Shown piece after piece: positions 38,153 through 50,780 of a DNA stretch of 64,000 bases. The notes below the pieces were generated by a model. It was not told the origin of the DNA. It made no database searches and saw only the letters and a list, made by a program, of their open reading frames with translations. Each line of letters starts with the position of its first letter. Positions within the stretch are counted from its first letter, which is position 1. Location of the stretch: contig NC_053046.1 of NCBI RefSeq assembly GCF_003473485.1, forward strand, positions 10,116,001-10,180,000, in the 5' to 3' direction. Origin of the DNA: Medicago truncatula (Eukaryota; Streptophyta; Magnoliopsida; Fabales; Fabaceae). Made by a program: the position numbers and the translations under genes.

Positions 38153-40790
38153 TGTTGTATTTTATTTTATTACGTGTTTTATATTGTTTTTATTACGTAT
38201 TTTATGTTGTTGAACTATGTTGTTGAATTCAATATAGATCTATGGTCAGTTTTATGTTGTTTGATTTTTTTTTTCTCTTCTTAGCCCAAATTTATTTTTG
38301 TCGGCACCGAAGGAACACATTGAAGAAATACAAAGAGAAAAGTTTTCTAAAGATCTTTATCATGCTATCAAAAATCTCTCTTTGAACTTTACGATAAAGA
38401 TGTTAATTTTAAAAAATAAATAGATAGAAAATATAGATCTTGATCATGTCGTCAAATATATCAAGATATATATGGTGCAAGTTAGGTTCAAACTATATAA
38501 TCCGACCCAGTTCAGTACATATTTTTTGTGTGGTCCACATTGCACCGACAGTTTCTGAGGTCCGTACGCACATAAACTTCTATAAATAAGTGTGCTTGGT
38601 TCATTTGTTGTAAGAACACAATAAAAACATTGAAAAATCTTCCTTCCAAAAGATATGAACATCAAGAGGTTGTTATGAGCTCGATCTTTGCTACCTTGGT
38701 GATATAAGTATCTCAGTTGGCAAGGCAGCATGATCTAACTCAAAACGATCCTCTTGAAACACTTTGCATTTCATCATTATGTTGCAGATCTAATTCCGAA
38801 TAGGTTCTTATGAACTTGATCCAATTGACCTGCCGGTCGAAATATGTCAGTTGACAGGCTAGCAGGATCAAGTGCAAAATCACCTCTTCGAACACCTTTC
38901 AAGAAGATTCATCACTTCTATTATTTTTCTTGTTTTTATTTGCAAGAGAAGGTGAAGTTTGACATCAAATTTATGATTATTCTCAATATGGTTCTACTTG
39001 TTTTTCTCCCTTTTGCAGGACCCCTCTTATCTTTAAAAAAAAAAATACTTCTAACTTGTGTTTACAAGATGACAAACAAATATGCAGTCTCCATGCTCTA
39101 GTAACACATTTATCAATTACCCTACTTTTTTTTTTGACAAGATCAATTACCCTACTTATAATAACTTTATTCATATATTGTGTATTTGGAATATTTTGTT
39201 GAATGAAATACTTTGATTTTGCTTTGGTAAAAAACAACACTTTTATTATTTCTTTTCTCTGCTTAGGAATCGGAGAAAAGTAGTAGATACCTTTCAAACA
39301 AAAGACCCCTTCAATAATAAAATGACAACCCCTGTGCCAACGTTGATGTGTTTTATTTGCGTGTCGACTTTAAACTTTTAGCATATGGCTTATACGTATG
39401 TTCCCTAATCATGATAAGCTTTGAAATTTATTTTATTTTCTTAAACCCAACTTGACAATAGTTTATTTGGCTTTATATTTGCTTTTGCTGCGCAATTTGA
39501 TAATATATGGATTTATAATATAGCTTTTGTCATTCTCTTGCATGGTTATTTCCTCCTGCTTTTGTTTTAATTATTAGCATAAAAAGAACATTTTAGACTG
39601 GAAAAAGAGAATATTGTTGAAAGAAAATCAAAAGTGGGATACTTGCATTTAAGAGAACATTGCCTAACTGTCTTTTGGTAAAACCAGAAGAGTTTCACTC
39701 AATCCAACCTCAATTATTAATTATTACATTTTCCTTCCAATTTTTAATATATATTATTAATAAATATAAAATTGATTTGAATATTCTGTTTTTTTTTAGA
39801 GGAAGTTTTTATTTCTGATTTATTTATAATTAATTTTAATTAATGTTAAAAATAAACTATCCGATGGGTTGTATTATAATTTAAGGTGGTCTATTAAATT
39901 AAAAAAAATAAGTTTGTACCAAAAAAAAAATTAAAAAAATAAGTGAATGAATTGTGATTTATCCCTATCATCAAATGAGTGGACTCAATCCGATCTATTA
40001 ACTAACCGTTTCTTTTTAATTAAGTAAATAATCCCTATAAATATACATAATTTCATTTTTAATCCCCAAAAATGAATTATTAGTTTGAAATGAGACAAAA
40101 AGAGTTAGTAAAGGAAACCCATGACCAGTTGAATGAATTAATTTAAAAATACATTTTAAATTTCTTTATGTTTAATTAATGAATAAAACTTGGCCTCCTC
40201 GTTATCTTCGTATATACTGCTGAAACATCAAATATCAAAACATGACCTGTTTTTGGTTGAAGTTAAAATATGACTATATAATAAAGAAAACATGACCTCC
40301 TTGCTATATATCTTACTAGTAAGTCTTTAAATAAAGAGACCGAAGCACTTGTAGTAATCACTTCAGCTTATATAATATTTCAGTCCACTTCTGTACGGTC
40401 CATACATTACCTATTAGATACTTCATATATATAATATATTTCATATGATAGTTTTCTTTCTAAACCTTTCATGTTGTCTAATTAAATCTAGATAAGTTCT
40501 CTACATATTTTACCTTAAATAGTAAAAACATCTATCTATGTTCCCATTTTCCCTTCAAACAGCAGACGGGGTTCAATATTATGGATTTTACTTTAAGAGC
40601 ACTATAATGTTTTTGGTGTAAAATTTAACAAAAGTAGGAGGAAATAACCATAATGTTTATGGGTTCAATATTATGGATTTTACTTTAAGAGCACTATAAT
40701 GGATACAAAATTGTTCCCAGTATCTTCCTATTTCTAGGTTTAAAAAGTTGTGGGCAAGCTATACACATACAAATTAAAAAAATAATCATT
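38153..40790. other. Intergenic, no gene recognised
   Basis: AT-rich non-coding DNA of about 2.6 kb. A 41-bp exact repeat lies at 40569-40609 and 40661-40701. Other open frames here lack codon character. Confidence 0.5.
40569..40701 (+). repeat. 41-bp direct repeat
   Basis: GGGTTCAATATTATGGATTT... occurs identically at 40569-40609 and 40661-40701, just before the LINE remnant. Confidence 0.85.
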
Positions 40791-40799
40791 TGTACACCG

Positions 40800-41442
40800 T
40801 TCACAGAATCTGATCACAACGATGAGAGGTCTATTACGACAAATATTTGACTTAAACATGTTCCCCTCAAAGTTACTCTCTTCGCGTGGTGCCTCTTTCG
40901 TAACTGTCTCCCAACTAAGGATAATCTTCTTACATGGGGTATCATTCCAGAAGAAACAACCATTTGTGTTGGCTGTTGCGGTGTACAGGAATCAGCGGAT
41001 CATCTTTTCATCACTTGTAGTCATTTCGGTCAGCTTTGAATGCATATTCGGAGTTGGCTTGGTCTCTCTTCGGTCGATACATATTGTGCTCAGGATCACT
41101 TTCACCAATTTGCTCGCTTAGGAGGGTTTCCTCGCCAATCTCATCCAATCCTGAAACTCATTTGGCTCTCTTGTGCTTTGACGATTTGGAAGGAAAGAAA
41201 CAACCAGATTTTCAACAACAATGTCTTACCTTTACATCAATTGCTCGACCAAGTTAAGTTACTTTCTTTTAATTGGCTCAGGCGTAAAACGATTAATTTC
41301 GCCTACACTTACCATGAGTGGTGGCGACATCCTTTATTTTGTATGGGTATCTTTATGTAATTTTTCTATTATTTTGAGCGGCAGCCTCCTTTGTTTTGGC
41401 TTTGGCTTGTTCAAAACAAAAAATACTCTTGTACACCGTTAA
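40800..41442 (+). mobile_element. LINE (L1-type) remnant, zf-RVT region
   Basis: The plus strand reads RQIFDLNMFPSKVT, LFAWCLFRNRLPTKDNL, CVGCCGVQESADHLFITCSH and FGQLWMHIRSWLGL, then LIWLSCALTIWKERNNQIFN. This is the Cys/His zinc-binding tail of plant L1 reverse transcriptases. At least one frame change is present. The RT core and ORF1 are missing, so it is a dead 3' fragment. Confidence 0.85.
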
Positions 41443-42329
41443 CTTAAAAATAAATGTTTGATATTTATAGTAGAGCACATATGACTGATTTTAATTGGTT
41501 GTGAGTAACTAACTTATCTCATCTTTTCTAAAGGTAGTCCGAACCTCACCTTATTTTTCTTTATGTATAGTTCACAAAATTGTTTGGAAATGCAATAGAG
41601 GAAGACCTTTGTATAAACAAACAATGTGTCAAACAAAACGAACAAGAACAAAGACGTCGGTCAAATAATAATGACAACCAATAATAAAAAAGTCCAAGCA
41701 ACAACAAACAATAATGTATACAATAAATCAACAATTAAATAAAAATAGTAGAGAAATAAAAACCAAGAATTTTTTTAGTACGGCTCAAATTGATCTACAT
41801 TTTGGAGAGAAAAACTATCCAATCTACTATCAAAAAGTCTTTACAAAGAGATACAAAAAGTTAGAAGAAATTAGTTTCAATAGTTCTCCAAGATAAAACT
41901 TCACTTTCTATCCTTTTTCACTATTTTCTCTTAAACAAGAGTTACAAAAATGACCAGGTAATTGTTTTCAATTGCTCTCCAAAAGAAATCCTCAATTTCT
42001 CTCATTTCTTCTCTCAACCTACTCATTATAATCACTCCCTAAGATGTTTACAATGTATTTTCCAACTTTATTCATCTAGTCTAGCTAAAACCATGTCGTC
42101 ACTAACATGCACCAACCTAATTCCACATATCTCAGAATCATCATGCAATTAAGTTTTGACTAGCATAACCAATAGTATAACTATAACATGTATAACCTGC
42201 ACACTTTGGTACCTCTACCTATTGTCTTTGCATCATACCAAATTTCCATTATCAAATGCCTAATACCAATGTCATAGCCTATTATATAAATATTAGGGTG
42301 ATGCAAAAACCACTTATTATTCTGATTCC
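41443..42329. other. Intergenic, possible transposon flank
   Basis: No gene recognised. It may partly belong to the same old element as the copia scrap that follows. Confidence 0.35.
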
Positions 42330-42580
42330 GACTTGTCCGGATCACCATCATCTAGGAGATTAACTTCTGAATGTTGTGATCTTATTGGAGGAAATATGAT
42401 TTCATGGAGACCGTACTATGACAACATCCTCAAAAGAACTTGCATTGCTCAGGTATTTGCTCCTAGATCTGAGATTGAGAGACTTTCAAGCCACAAAACT
42501 TGCAATCAATATGCACTATTGATTGTATCCATTCTGGTCAAGAAGAGCTTCAAAAACCATCTCCATCTCAACCACTAGAG
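42330..42580 (+). mobile_element. Ty1/copia pol (RNase H region) fossil, broken
   Basis: A short block resembles the C-terminal RNase H part of Ty1/copia polyproteins (LIGGNMISW and neighbouring words). Only this scrap is recognisable. It is broken, old, and has no visible LTR pair. Confidence 0.5.
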
Positions 42581-43001
42581 ATAGTTAGCTGTTGTAAATT
42601 GTTTGAGATATTTTTGAAACTTGCAAAACATCTTGACAATCCCATATTCCTATAGCAATCATGAACAATTATCGAAAATGATTTAACAAATAAATACTTG
42701 AAATCTTGAGAACTAATTTTTTTTAAAGCAAATCAACAAATTGTATTGAAAGATACTTAGCGTTTAGAGTTATTAAGATCGGTAGTAAAACTCGTTTTAT
42801 TTCCACACTGACCAAAGTTGCCATATTCATCTGTCATATATGAGTTATTTAGCACTCAGACACTAGCAAGATAACCATTCCCCTTTAATGACAAAAGTCT
42901 TTTTCGATTTAGACACAAATGTTATTTTAACTGGAAAACAAAGAAAGAAAGGGACTTATATAAAAGTTTCTGAAAAGAGGGGCACTAAATTTCCCAAATC
43001 A
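42581..43001. other. 3' flank of DAO-like gene A
   Basis: 42830-43000 matches 48036-48205 downstream of copy B, so the tandem duplication includes the 3' UTR. No separate gene. Confidence 0.6.
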
Positions 43002-45765
43002 CTAGACCAAACGTAATAGCTCAAGGACTTCACCAGCATGTAGATATTTATCACCAGCCTTATTAATAGAAACTCTGAGCGCCCTATACTCTCCATAAGT
43101 AAAAGATTGATAAAGACGTGGGTGATCATGGTCCACCAACTCCTTTGGGGCCTCAATATTTCCCTTCCTGGGTCCCAACATAAATGTAGCAATTGAATAA
43201 CGTGTAGTAGCTTCCTTGCATCGTACATGGTGCTTCACATTGCAAAACCTTCCATTGCTCCATACCTGCATTCATTTCCTTTCACATATTAAGGTCTTGC
43301 ACTAAGCAAACAACAGTTTGCAAATATCATAAGCCATTTTTTGCTTTTTTTTCAAATTTTATAGCTTAACTAAGTGAAGGTGACTATCACGCATTGAATA
43401 ATTTAGTTTCAGAACATAGACACTTTTTCCCCCTTTTTTTTTAGTTTCTCATTGATTCCTTTTCTATGTGAATGTTTGTAGTCCATTTTTTGTTTGTGAA
43501 CATACCACATTGTTTGTGTTTGCGGTATGAATGGTTTTGAGCTAAAAAACTATCCGATCCTAAAATAAAATTATGTGCGGTCTAGTCTAATTCAATTAAA
43601 TGGGTTTTAATTTAGATAGTTTTTAGGATATCCAAATTACTGTTGTAAAAAACCATTTAATATTTTAAAGACAGAAAAAGGTAGTTTGTTTTATGCAAAA
43701 TATAACAAATAATATACTAAAAATTAACATTATATAATGACAATGATCAATTATGTTTGAAAAATTAATAAAGCATAAGTATTAATTCCTTAAAAAGAGC
43801 ATAAGTATTAATATATGTATTCAGTTTAGTTCGTTTTGGTTTTGAAAAATGAATGTGAAATATGATTCAATCGAGCGCTTTTCATAAGTCCAAACACATC
43901 CAACAATATTCAATTTTGTGTGGTTTTGGATTTTTTGGATTAGTTTGAATTTGAACATCCCTACTCCATGTGTTGTAATCATGTTTGAGACTTGTTAGGC
44001 ACTAGACATGGGTATCTTTTTTAGTCAAACTTCAAACTTTGGTTCGCCACTTTATAGGAGTTTGGTCCGTTCCACTAAACCCAATCATGTTGGTTGGAGT
44101 TCTCGTTTTATTTATCAAGTAAATAAAAATAGTTTGTCACTAATATTTGTATGAAACTTATTGAAAAAAAAAAAAAAAAAACTATTTTTCACTTTGAATA
44201 AAGATAAGACCTGACATCAGATGATAAAGATTGACATTTTTCATCTTGCAAATATGTTTTTGTAAGAATTAGTTAAATCTAATATAAAAATATACTATGG
44301 TATTAAAACATATCAATCAAGTCACCCACCATATATACTCACGCATGAAATTGCTTGTTTTCATAAGATTGAATCATACTTAATATAAAATCTCAATTGT
44401 CTCTATATAATTGCAGAGGTTAAATGAAGCTCTATATAAAAATCTAATTGTCTCTAACATATTTCCAGTCAATATAATAGTAGAGGATAATGAGATGGTA
44501 GAACTAAACATTAGAGACTAGTTAATATTTCCATTTAGATGCAAATTTAGTGAGAAAATTAGTGAATTACTTTGTACTTAATACTTACTCGCCCAATATC
44601 TCCAAGATTGGCAAGGAGGGTTCCACGAAATGGTGGGACTGAAACAAATGCGCCAGAGTTGTCCATCACTTCAAGACCACCAACATTTTCATCATCTTGA
44701 AGAATTGTTAAGAACCCTGAATCTGTGTGCACTGAAGCTCCAAGGGATCCTATTGATTCTGAAGTGAAGCTATATTTGTTAATTCTGTACTGACAAGGCC
44801 AATCCTTGAAATCAGCATCAAATATACCTAGTGATTCAGCAATCTTTTGTCCTATTTTTACCGCCACATCATGTATTGCTTTGCCATATGTCTCCATGAT
44901 TTGCCTTGTAATCAAAGAAAATCAACCGTTCACACTCTAAGAAAATTGCAAGGATTAAAAGCAAAGATGATATATTTTCATAAATTGAAAATATATTTTT
45001 ATATTTTATTCATGTCATGGTAAAATTTATTACATTAAAGTTGGTCTCTTTAATATGTATAATATCTTATTTTAGTTCCTCTGAATAAGTCTTGAAATAA
45101 TTTTTATATAGAGAGACTTCAATATGAACATATTTTGTAGGAACTAAAATAAAATATCATAGATCAAACCAATAAAACGATAAATATGTGTGTATAAAGA
45201 CTAAAACAAAAACAAATTAAAATTGCAAGGATTAAAAGCAAAGATGGTATATTTTCATAAACTAAAAATATATTTAAACTTATAAAAAAAAAAAACTAAA
45301 TAGATAAACATAGAGTTCAAATCCTCTCTCCTACGATTGAAAATGATGATTAGTGTATTTGAATTAAATAAAAAAAAATTCCCTTTTCTTCAATCTTTTT
45401 TATAAAAAATAAAAATAAACATAAACATACCTCTGGTAAGGTGTAGCATTCAGTTGAGAGCAGAAATCATGCATGGCTTGTGAAGAACCCATATCATAGA
45501 GGCCGAAAGATTGTAAGAGAGGGTTAAAAGCACTTGGTGCAAGGTAACCACTTCCAGGAATGGCATCTTTGTTGTTTTTCTTTATATCTATAGGAAGGTC
45601 ATGAAGAGCTTCAATGACCATTTTCATCTCAGCCATAAGGGACAAAGGAATAGAGTGGTTAATGATTCTGAAACAACCCCATCTTTCACATGCATCTCTT
45701 AACTTTTTGCACTCGAGTTGCTCTGAAATTTTCTCAAGATCAATCACTGGAATGATGTCTGCCAT
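43002..45765 (-). CDS. DAO: 2-oxoglutarate/Fe(II) dioxygenase, DAO-like (copy A)
   Basis: Three exons, 45431-45765, 44589-44904 and 43002-43265; 304 aa plus stop. Start at MADIIPVIDLEKISEQ. Seen: N-terminal DIOX_N block (WGCFRIINHSIPL), Fe ligands His171 and Asp173 (HTDSGFLTIL) and His229 (NVKHHVRC), 2-oxoglutarate-binding Arg239-x-Ser241 (RYS). Known: the best-matching family is DIOXYGENASE FOR AUXIN OXIDATION, cytosolic enzymes that oxidise indole-3-acetic acid (or its conjugates) to 2-oxindole forms, lowering active auxin. Blocks FGLYDMGSSQAMHDFCSQLN and GGLEVMDNSG align with that family. Tandem with B and C, same strand, same intron positions. Intron 1 carries a 280-bp insertion missing from B. 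Substrate is inferred, not proven. Confidence 0.93.
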
Positions 45766-46255
45766 CCTTTTTCCTATTGCTTTTTTTTTTTTTTTGTTAG
45801 GGGATATAGTTAAGGGAGAAAATATAGACGTTTGAATATATAAATACATATCTGGTCAATTATTCATAATTTTCTTCCTAAAAAACTATTCATAACTTTC
45901 TATATTAAGCTATCTTTAGTATAAAAAAATTGTTAAGATATTTAATGTATTGAATAGAATGTAATGAAAATATAACCTAAAATATATATGCTTTTGTAGG
46001 AATATGTATATCAATGGTCAACAATATATTCATAACTTTCTTTGTTAAGCTATTTAATGTGGAATATAATGAAATGGAAATATAATATTTTTTGGACTAT
46101 CCTTCAAAAAAAATATTTATATTTTGGACTAAACACATAAATTAAAGTAGAGTAAAATGGAAAAATGTTCCACATCCAACTTTAAAATTGAAAAGGAATA
46201 AAATCAAAGAAAATAATGTTTTATCAATATATATATATATATATATATATATACG
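45766..46255. other. Intergenic, promoter side of DAO-like A
   Basis: AT-rich. Ends in a (TA)n run at 46229-46252 beside a MITE. No gene seen. Confidence 0.5.
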
Positions 46256-46425
46256 AGCAATGCTAGCAACACTCTCTCTAACACTCACTCTCTTATTGAT
46301 TTAAATAATTGTTGGTCTACACTTTGAAAATGGAACCAACACAAAGTGGTGGGACATACATTGATTTTATCCAATAAAAGAGTGAGTGCTATAGAGTGTT
46401 GAAAAATGAGTGTTGCTAGCATTCG
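46256..46425. mobile_element. MITE with AATGCTAGCAACACTC ends
   Basis: AATGCTAGCAACACTCTCTC at the left and, reverse-complemented, AATGCTAGCAACACTCATTT at the right; 170 bp and non-coding. It directly abuts the fold-back element that follows. Confidence 0.8.
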
Positions 46426-46426
46426 C

Positions 46427-47236
46427 TGCTAATTTACACCCATCTAAAAATACTAAGGTGTAAATTAGCAAGCTACACCCACTTAAAATCATTAAGGTGT
46501 AAGTTAGCAACCTACACCTACTTGATTATTTACACTATTTTTTATAAGTTTTATGAAATTTTTTACACCCACCTCAATAATTTACACTCACTTTTATGTT
46601 TCAAAGCTTGCAAATGTGTGTTCCTCTTGTTATCCCCAACATGCATTGAAATTAATGGGAACTTTCACGGAAATTCTGCCGGAAAATAGTTATGTCTTTG
46701 AATGGAAGGACAATTTTGTAACTAGCTTAAAGACATTGTTTTTCTAATTTTCCGATAGAATTTCCGTGAGAGTTCCATTAGTTCCCATTAATTTCAATGC
46801 ATGTTGGGAATAAAAAGAGGAACACACATTTGCAAGCGTAAAATATCATGGCTTTTTTTTTTTATGGAAAAACTTTACAGCATTAACATAAGGTTCATAA
46901 AAAAAAAAAAAAAAAAAATTATTTAACTAATGTTTTGAATTCCTCTAATAAAAAAGTAATGTTTTGAACTAAAAGACACAAGTGAAAATTGATTTTTCAT
47001 TAAAAAAATATTGTTGTGTTTATTTAGTTTTTTTTTCAATGTTTACAATTGTTTATTTGAAACATAAAGTGGGTGTAAATTAGTGAGGTATGTGCAAACA
47101 ATTTGATAAAACTTATAAAAAATAGTGTAAATAATCAAGTGGGTGTAGGTTGTTAACTTACACCTTAATGATTTTAAGTGGTTGTAGTTTGCTAATTTAC
47201 ACCTTAGTATTTTTCGATGGGTGTAAATTAACAGCC
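46427..47236. mobile_element. Fold-back element, about 810 bp
   Basis: CTAATTTACACCCATCTAAA at the left end returns reverse-complemented at 47200-47234. The arms contain repeated GTGTAAATTAGC / GCTAATTTACAC words. The inner part (46600-46840) is itself palindromic around AACATGCATTGAAATTAATG. No coding capacity. Superfamily not set; no clear target duplication. Confidence 0.8.
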
Positions 47237-48205
47237 CTTATATATAGAACTTTTTGCAATTCTTTTATGAAAAGCTGTTGTTTTTGGTGTTGCTATGTGA
47301 ATCACAAAGATGAAATGCAACAAAGAGATGGATTGGAGAAGATGATTATGAGAATTGATATAATAAGGACAGGTATATCTGTTTTTAAAAAAGAACTTTT
47401 TAATCTCAACCATCTATTTTTAATCTAATAGTTGATAATTATTCCCATCATTCATATATAAGATAGTCATTCTCATAGTACATGTCTTTTATATATATAT
47501 ATATATATATATATTTCATTAAATGAAAACCATAAAGTTGTTTCAATATTATTGAGAGAAAAAATAGTCAATCTACTAATATAACAAAAATGAAGTCTAC
47601 CATTTTGTCTACTCTTAAGCTCACTTATTTGGTCTTTACTTGCCCAATTTACCCAATAGACTTTTCTAGCCTCCTAACCCCACCCCTCAATTAAAAACAT
47701 TTACAAAGAGATCAATGGAGGAAATTAAACATATGTGATCCCTGAAGAAGAAAAGAAACTAGAGTGATATCGATGACAAGACAATTTTTAAAGAACCGGA
47801 CGATCATCCATGAAAAGATTCTTATACTTCCACCCAAATAACATTTTTTAATACGATCAAGCAAAGGTACCAAAGCACAACCAATGAATGTTACCTCTAA
47901 TATGAAGCTTAACACCCTAATGGATTAAAAGTATCATTATAACCATTCCCTCATATATGAGTTATAATGGATTAAAAGTATCATTATAACCATTTCTTAA
48001 TATTATTTTTATTATTAAAAGTATCATTATAACCATTTCCTCGTATATGAGTTAGTTAGCACTTGGACACTAGCAATATAACCATTCTCCTTTATTGACA
48101 AAAGTTATTTTCCAAAGGATTTAGACACCAATGTTTATTTTAATTAACTGGCAAACAGAGAAAGGGACATCCATAAAAATTTCTAAAAAAAGGGACACTT
48201 TCAAA
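47237..48205. other. Intergenic between fold-back and DAO-like B
   Basis: Contains a (TA)n run at 47484-47513 and three copies of ATTAAAAGTATCATTATAAC at about 47924, 47971 and 48014. No gene seen. Confidence 0.5.
47922..48045 (+). repeat. Triplicated 24-bp motif downstream of copy B
   Basis: ATTAAAAGTATCATTATAAC followed by CATT occurs three times, 43-47 bp apart, and is absent from the matching place behind copy A. Confidence 0.85.
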
Positions 48206-50780
48206 TCACTGGATCAAACGCAATAGCTCAAAGACTTCACCGGTCTGTAGATATTTATCACCAGCCTTATTTATGGAATCTCTGAGAGTCCTATACTCTT
48301 CATAAGTAAAAGGTTGATAAAGACGTGGGTGATCAAGGTCCATCAACTCCTTTGGGGTCTCAATATTTCCCTTCCTGGGTCCCAACATAAATGTAGCAAT
48401 TGAACGTATAGTAGCTTCCTTACATTGTATGTGGTGCTTCACATTGCAAAATCTTCCATTGCTCCATACCTGCATTCATTTCATATATTAAGGTCTTGCA
48501 CAAAGCAATCAGTTTGCAAATACCATAAGTCAGTTTTTGCTTTTTAGCTTAACTAAGCTAAAGCCCAAGTGAAGGAGTGAAGGTAACTAATCACTCATTG
48601 AACTATATATAAGAATGTTTGTAGTGTTTTCTTTATGTGAACATATTGCAGTGTTTGCAGTGCAGTATGAATCAATTTTAAGCTAAAAAAAAAATAAAAA
48701 ATCCAATCCTAAAAAAAAATTATATGTGGTTCAGTTTGGTTTGGACAACTCATATACAAAAACATGGTTTAATCCAATTCAATTTAATAGGGTTTAATTT
48801 AGGCTGATTTTAGGATGTCCAAATTACAATTATAAAACTCGTATTTATGCAAAATATAACATATAATTAATATACTAAAAATTGACATTACGGAATGGCA
48901 GTGATCGATTATGTTTGAAACATATGAAATAATAAAATAAATAGATTAAATTATACCAATAAGTATCATTAAAAAATAAATAAAAACCAACCAAAAAATT
49001 ATTCCTTAAAGATATAAGTATTAATACATATGTATGTAGTATAGTTCGGTTTGGTATTGAAAAATGAATCTGAAATATGATTCGATCTGAGCAGTTTTAC
49101 AAGTTCAAACGCATCTAATAATATTCAGTTTTGTGTGGTTTTCGATTTTTTGAAATCTTATCAGGCACCACACGTGACCATTTCCAGTCGGATTTCAAAC
49201 TTTGGTTTGCCACTTTGTGGGAGTTTGGTCCCTTTCACAAAACCCAATCATGTTGGTAGGAGTTCTCTCCTGTTTTATTTATCAAGTAAATAAAAATAGT
49301 TTGTCACTATTTTCCACATTGAATAGAGATAAGACCTAACATCAATTGATAAAGATTGACATTTTCCATCTTACAAACATTTTTTTGTAAGAATTAGTTA
49401 GATTCAATATAAAAATATACTATGGTTTTTAGAGCATATCAATCGAGTCACCCACCATATATATTCATGCATCAAATTGCTTGTTTTATAAGTTTGAATC
49501 ATACTCAATATAAAACCTCAATTATCTCTTTATAGTTGTAGAGGATAAATAAGGTTGTCTATAAAAAAATCTAAGGAAAATGTTAACGAGTGCCCCCGAG
49601 GCACTCTTTAAGGGCTGGAAATAGTAAGTATTTATAAAAATGTGTGTAATTAATGCATTCAAAATCAAAATATTTTACTTTTTTAAAGAATATTTATTTA
49701 TTTTGGTGTGCTTAAAGAGTGTCACGGCGGCATTCGTTAACGAGACCCAAAATCTAATTGTCTCTAACATTTTTTTCAATCTATATAATATTATAGACTA
49801 ATGAGATGGTAGAACTAAACAGTAGAGACTAATTAGTATTTTCATTTAGAAGTTTAGTAACAAAATTAGTGAATTACTTTGTACTTAGTACTTACTTGAG
49901 CAATATCTCCAAGATTGGCAAGAAGGGTTCCATGAAATGGTGGGACCGAGACAAATGAGTCAGAATTGTCCATCACTTTAAGACCACCAACATTTTCATC
50001 ATCTTGAAGAATTGTTAAGAATCCTGAATCTGTGTGCAGTGAACCTCCAAGGGAACCTATTGATTCTGAAGTGAAGTGATATTTGTTAATTCTGTACTGA
50101 CAAGGCCAATCCTCGAAATCAGCATCCAATATGCCTATTGATTCAGCAATCTTTTGTCCTATTTTTAAAGCCACATTATGTATTGCTTTGCCATATGTCT
50201 CCATTATTTTCCTTGTAATCAAAGAAAATCAATTGTTCACACTCTAAGAAAATTGCTAGGATTAAAAGCAAAGATGATATATTTTCATAAATTGAAAATG
50301 TATTTAAACTTACAAAATAAAACTAAAAAGATAAACATAAGATTACAAATCTTCTCGCATACGATTGAAAAATGGTGATTAGTGTATTTTAATTAATACA
50401 AAATTCTCTCTTCTTCAATCTTTTTTTTTAAGTGTGGCATACCTCTGGTGAGGTGTGACATTCAGTTGAGAGCAGAAATCATGCATAGCTTATGAAGCAT
50501 CCATGTCATAGAGGCCGAAAGATTCTAATAGTGGGTTTAAAGCACTTGGTGCAAAGTAACCCCTTCCAGAAATGACATCTTTGTTGTTTTTCTTGATATC
50601 CATAGGAAGGTCATGAAGAGCTTCAACAACCATTCTCATTTCAGCCATAAGTGTCAAAGGAATGGAGTGGTTAATGATCCTAAAACAACCCCATTTTTCA
50701 CATGCATCTCTTAACTTTTTGCACTCGAATTGCTCTGAAATCTTCTCAATATCAATCACTGGAATGGTCTCATCCGTCAT
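48206..50780 (-). pseudogene. DAO: DAO-like dioxygenase pseudogene (copy B)
   Basis: Same three-exon structure as copy A: 50443-50780, 49896-50211 and 48206-48469. Codon 97 is TAA (50490-50492) where A and C have CAA (Gln in SSQA). The protein would stop before any Fe ligand. In exon 3 the 2-oxoglutarate motif R-x-S has lost its middle codon (ATIRSIATF against ATTRYSIATF). The rest stays open, including HTDSGFLTIL and all splice sites, so the decay is recent. Intron 2 carries a MITE (49582-49742). Very close to A in exons, introns and flanks, so the A/B split is the younger duplication. A transcript is possible; an active enzyme is not expected. Confidence 0.9.
49582..49742. mobile_element. 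MITE in intron 2 of DAO-like B
   Basis: GTTAACGAGTGCCCCCGAGG at the left and, reverse-complemented, GTTAACGAATGCCGCCGTGA at the right, both followed by CACTCTTTAAG. About 160 bp. Absent from the matching intron of copy A, so it inserted after the duplication or was lost from A. Confidence 0.85.

Noticed and set aside
41714-41896. 60-codon plus-strand frame
   Set aside because: Lys/Asn/Phe-rich translation of AT-rich DNA with no supporting signal.
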